Positions 61,479-64,000 of a stretch of DNA of 64,000 bases are shown here, piece by piece (the stretch's first letter is position 1; each line of letters starts with the position of its first letter). Source of the stretch: Thiopseudomonas sp. (GTDB lineage: Bacteria > Pseudomonadota > Gammaproteobacteria > Pseudomonadales > Pseudomonadaceae); the NCBI GenBank assembly GCA_023228985.1, contig JALOAC010000007.1, positions 1 to 64,000 of the forward strand. Direction: 5' to 3'. The notes under the pieces were generated by a model. That model had not been told where the DNA came from. It saw only the letters and a list, made by a program, of their open reading frames with translations, and did not search any database. The translations under genes were made by a program, and so were the position numbers.

Positions 61479-62663
61479 GTGCCTATTACAGTATGGGGTT
61501 TAGCCATCGCACAGGCGTTGCTAGGCACAGGAAATATCTTACTGGTCGCCGTGTCTGCCTTAATTGGTAAGGAGCTGGCGACCCATCCGGCGCAGATTAC
61601 CTTGCCGATGGCGTTTCAGTTCTTAGGAGTGATTGCTGCCACCTTGCCCGCTGCGCATATCATGCAACGCTTGGGACGTAAAGTTGGCTTTTTATTGGGT
61701 AACAGCATTGGCTTGTTTGGGGCATGGGTGGCATTGCAGGGCTTGCATGCCAGTGATATTTGGTTGTTTGCCGTGGGCACTATGTTGATTGGGGTGGCGA
61801 TTGGTACCAGTCAGCAATACCGTTTTGCTGCCTTGGACTGCGCTCCTAACCACCGTTCTCGCGCCATCAGTATGGTGATGGCCGGTGGTGTACTGGCGGC
61901 TATCTTGGGGCCTAACATGGCCGACTGGGCGCAACACTGGTATTCAGGCAGCCCCTTTGTCGGCTCGTTCTATGGTTTGGCCGGCCTGTATGCGTTGGCG
62001 CTGGTATTAATTGCGCTCTTGCCTTTACCGCCGGCGAAAGCCCGCGACCACACAGAAACACCGCGCAGTTACCGTACCCTGTTTCAGCAGCCGATCTTGA
62101 TTGCCGCCATTGCGGCAGGTGCGATTGGATACGGCATCATGGTGCTACTCATGACCGCCACGCCTTTGGCGATGCAGCATGATGAGTTTCCATTTCCGGA
62201 TATCACTACGGTGATCCAGTGGCATGTGTTAGGTATGTTTGTGCCTTCGTTTTTTACCGGGCATTTGATCCGCCGTTTTAGCTCGCGCATAGTGATTTTA
62301 TGGGGCTGTGCGTTGCTGCTTATCTGCATTGTAATTCACATGCTGGGGCAGAGCTTTGCGCACTATTTGGCGGGATTGCTGTTACTGGGGGTGGGCTGGA
62401 ACTTTACTTTTATTGGCGGCACGCACCTGTTGACCTACACCTACGAGCCAGCCGAGCAGGGCAAGGTGCAGGGGATTAATGAGTTTTTAGTTTTTACGGC
62501 TGCAGCGGTGGGCAGTCTGTTTGCCGGACAGGGAATACACGCGTTAGGCTGGCTTGGCCTTAATTTGGCGTCGATTCCCTTTATCCTCTTGGTGGCCGTG
62601 GTGATTATGCGTCTGCAAGACAGCCGCTCGCGGGAGAAAGAGCGCAAAGTGGTGGTCGATTAA
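61479..62663 (+). CDS. MFS transporter
   Basis: Inner-membrane transporter with about twelve helices. From GTG 61479 it has 394 residues; that start follows GGAGGG by five bases. The alternative, GTG 61395, gives 422 residues with a hydrophilic N-terminus but lies inside a hairpin. The loop 2-3 motif AAHIMQRLGRKVGFLLGN is present in altered form. Later segments are APNHRSRAISMVMAGGVLAAILGP and GVGWNFTFIGGTHLLTYTYEPAEQGKVQG (in part). It resembles predicted drug or sugar-type MFS members common in Pseudomonas. Substrate unknown. Confidence 0.85.
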   Translation: MPITVWGLAIAQALLGTGNILLVAVSALIGKELATHPAQITLPMAFQFLGVIAATLPAAHIMQRLGRKVGFLLGNSIGLFGAWVALQGLHASDIWLFAVGTMLIGVAIGTSQQYRFAALDCAPNHRSRAISMVMAGGVLAAILGPNMADWAQHWYSGSPFVGSFYGLAGLYALALVLIALLPLPPAKARDHTETPRSYRTLFQQPILIAAIAAGAIGYGIMVLLMTATPLAMQHDEFPFPDITTVIQWHVLGMFVPSFFTGHLIRRFSSRIVILWGCALLLICIVIHMLGQSFAHYLAGLLLLGVGWNFTFIGGTHLLTYTYEPAEQGKVQGINEFLVFTAAAVGSLFAGQGIHALGWLGLNLASIPFILLVAVVIMRLQDSRSREKERKVVVD

Positions 62664-62765
62664 ACTCGGTGCAAGCCATCAAGCATCTAGCTTGGCGGGA
62701 ATGTTTTTGGCATTTATGAGTGCTGCTGCTAGTATTGCACCTCTATTTTCCACCTAAAAACCATC

Positions 62766-63161
62766 ATGAAATTTGTCTTACTTATCTCCTCAGCACCGCA
62801 GTCACCTGCCACGCGGCGAGCCCTGCGTTTTGCAGAAGCGCTGCTTGAGTCCGGGCATCGCCTTGAGCGTGTATTTTTCTATCAAGAAGCCGTGCACATA
62901 GCGTCTAAGCTGTTGGTGTATCCGCAAGACGAACCCAATATTGCCCAGCAATGGCAAGCCTTTATTCAACAACATCAGCTTGACGCTGTGGTGTGCATCG
63001 CTGCCGCTTTGCGTCGCGGCGTGGTGGATGAGGGTGAAGCGCAACGCTATCAGTTACAGGCGAGTAATTTAGCGCAAGGCTATGCGCTTTCAGGTTTAGG
63101 TCAGTTGCATGAGGCCGTCCAGCAGGCCGATCGCTTGGTCCATTTTAGGGGGCAGGCATGA
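62766..63161 (+). CDS. tusD: Sulfur relay protein TusD
   Basis: TusD (DsrE family) is part of the TusBCD complex that passes persulfide sulfur from TusA to TusE for 2-thiouridine in tRNA. 131 residues. The conserved cysteine is C77 in LDAVVCIAAALRRGVVDE, and SGLGQLHEAVQQADRLVHF is the usual C-terminal helix. ATG 62766 starts the operon; tusC overlaps its stop by four bases. The gap 62664-62765 must hold the promoter. Confidence 0.95.
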   Translation: MKFVLLISSAPQSPATRRALRFAEALLESGHRLERVFFYQEAVHIASKLLVYPQDEPNIAQQWQAFIQQHQLDAVVCIAAALRRGVVDEGEAQRYQLQASNLAQGYALSGLGQLHEAVQQADRLVHFRGQA

Positions 63162-63517
63162 GTGTTTCGGTGTTGTTGATTAGCCGCAGCAGTCCTTGGT
63201 CAGGTTTGGCCGCGCGGGAAGCTTTGGATATTGCCTTGTCGGGCGGCGCTTTTGATCTGCCGATGAGCATGCTGTGGCTCGATGAAGGGGTTTGGCAGTT
63301 GGTGGGCGAGCAGCAACCGCAACAGCTGGAACAAAAAAACCTGCCCGCACAGCTCAGTGCTTTACCTATGTTTGGCATAGAAAAGCTCTATGTGGCGCAA
63401 CACAGTCTTGAGCAACGCGGCTTAACTGAAGCCGATTTGATGCTTGAGGTGTCAGTGGTGGATGCAGGGCAAATCGCGCAACTTATTGAGCAGCATCAAC
63501 AGGTACTCAGCCTCTAA
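63158..63517 (+). CDS. tusC: Sulfur relay protein TusC
   Basis: TusC (DsrF family), 119 residues, a structural partner of TusD and TusB. The start SVSVLLISRSSPWSGLAAREALDIALSGGAFDLPMSMLWLDEGVW matches TusC (positions 2-47, given in part: SPWSG and AREALD are key). It overlaps tusD by four bases and tusB by one. Confidence 0.93.
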   Translation: MSVSVLLISRSSPWSGLAAREALDIALSGGAFDLPMSMLWLDEGVWQLVGEQQPQQLEQKNLPAQLSALPMFGIEKLYVAQHSLEQRGLTEADLMLEVSVVDAGQIAQLIEQHQQVLSL

Positions 63518-63774
63518 TGACCAGTTTACATATTATTAATCACTTAGCTGACGTGAAGACGTGTCAGGCATTGATTGCGGATACGGATGCCGTGCTGCTG
63601 TGCGGCGATGCTGTGTATGCCTTACGTCAACCCTTGGGTTTAACGCACAGGCTGTATGCGCTAGCTGAGGATGTCCAAGCGCGTGGGCTTGAGTCTTTTA
63701 ATCAGGCAAAGAGTGTGGATTACCCAGAGTTTGTCGCCCTGTGTGCCAGCTATACCAAGGTGGTGGCATGGTAA
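63517..63774 (+). CDS. tusB: Sulfur relay protein TusB
   Basis: TusB (DsrH family), 85 residues, the smallest part of the complex. The LHIINHLADVKTCQALIADTDAVLLCGDAVYAL start (in part) contains the family pattern AVLLxGDAVYA. It overlaps tusC by one base and tusE by seven. The end YPEFVALCASYTKVVAW carries the conserved aromatic end WPEFVELA-type motif. Confidence 0.93.
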   Translation: MTSLHIINHLADVKTCQALIADTDAVLLCGDAVYALRQPLGLTHRLYALAEDVQARGLESFNQAKSVDYPEFVALCASYTKVVAW

Positions 63775-64000
63775 AAGCACTGCAAGTGGGCGGAAGACTC
63801 ATTGAGTTAGATGAAGACCTTTGTTTAGTTAGGCTGGCTGATTGGGATGAGCAGGTCGCACAAGCTTTGGCGGAGCAGGAGGGTATCGAGCTGCAAGCCG
63901 AGCACTGGCTAGTTCTCTATGCGTTGCGCGACTTTTACCAAGAATTTGATTTATCACCGCCTAATCGCGCGCTAGTAAAGTATTTAGCCCAGCGTTTTGG
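63768..64000 (+). CDS. tusE: Sulfur relay protein TusE (DsrC family), 3' end outside the window
   Basis: Begins at ATG 63768, inside the last codons of tusB, and stays open to the window edge, showing 77 residues of roughly 110. The visible part has LIELDEDLCLVRLADWDEQVAQALAEQEGIEL (in part) and the DsrC stretch AEHWLVLYALRDFYQEFDLSPPNRALVKYL (in part; HW, P and R are key residues). The C-terminal arm with the working cysteine is not visible. TusE takes sulfur from TusBCD and hands it to MnmA. Confidence 0.93.
   Translation, partial: MVKALQVGGRLIELDEDLCLVRLADWDEQVAQALAEQEGIELQAEHWLVLYALRDFYQEFDLSPPNRALVKYLAQRF

Overview
The window reads as chromosomal DNA of a gamma-proteobacterium of the Pseudomonadaceae. 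The evidence is gene order and protein signatures: the proA-nadD-rsfS-rlmH-mrdA-rodA-mltB-rlpA-dacA-ybeD-lipB-lipA cluster, the recC-recB-recD order, a psrA orthologue followed by nagZ and the methylthioinosine phosphorylase gene, convergent fabA-fabB, a MoxR-DUF58-TgpA operon, and REP elements of Pseudomonas type (core GTGGGAGCGCAACTTTTGCGC). Base composition looks balanced rather than GC-rich. Together with a thiosulfate dehydrogenase pair (tsdBA), this suggests one of the lower-GC lineages such as Thiopseudomonas, Denitrificimonas or relatives. The genus is inference.

Layout. 1-7.3 kb: the end of an FmdE-like gene, an intergenic stretch with an FNR/ANR-type site and a complete MITE-like element, a chemoreceptor, a PAS-GGDEF-EAL protein, three 118-bp tandem repeats carrying REPs, and a FrnE-like DsbA protein. 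7.3-10.9 kb: an eRF1-like protein, rsuA, a GNAT acetyltransferase and a 5'-nucleotidase. 10.9-20.1 kb: recCBD with overlapping genes. 20.1-22.6 kb: a REP cluster, a DUF3817 membrane protein and tsdBA. 22.7-33.7 kb: a long housekeeping run for proline, NAD, ribosome maturation, cell elongation (PBP2, RodA, MltB, RlpA, PBP5) and lipoate. 33.8-36.8 kb: psrA, a cytoplasmic YkuD-domain enzyme, nagZ and mtnP. 36.8-44 kb: phosphopantetheinyl transferase, cysB, speE, SCP2 protein, sohB, a YhdH-type reductase, fabB and fabA. 44.3-51.1 kb: an AEC transporter, then gpsA, DUF4389, sixA, hydrolase, yfcG, DUF4892, AI-2E-type permease and a small lipoprotein. 51.2-55 kb: MoxR-DUF58-TgpA. 55-61.4 kb: an ArsR regulator divergent from an RND efflux operon containing a DUF2892 protein and a TolC gene broken by an in-frame TGA. 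61.4-64 kb: an MFS transporter and tusDCBE, the last gene running off the window.

How the genes work together. Much of the window serves envelope growth and recycling: PBP2/RodA build, MltB/RlpA/PBP5 trim, and the YkuD enzyme with NagZ probably recycles muropeptides in the cytoplasm. Fatty acid supply (fabAB, psrA, PPTase) and lipoate synthesis form a second theme. Sulfur is a third: tsdBA, cysB, tusDCBE, and an ArsR/DUF2892-associated efflux operon that may respond to sulfur species. No prophage, integrase, CRISPR array, rRNA or tRNA was seen. The points most worth checking are the nonsense codon in the outer-membrane efflux gene, the make-up of that operon, the YkuD enzyme beside nagZ, and the repeat families.
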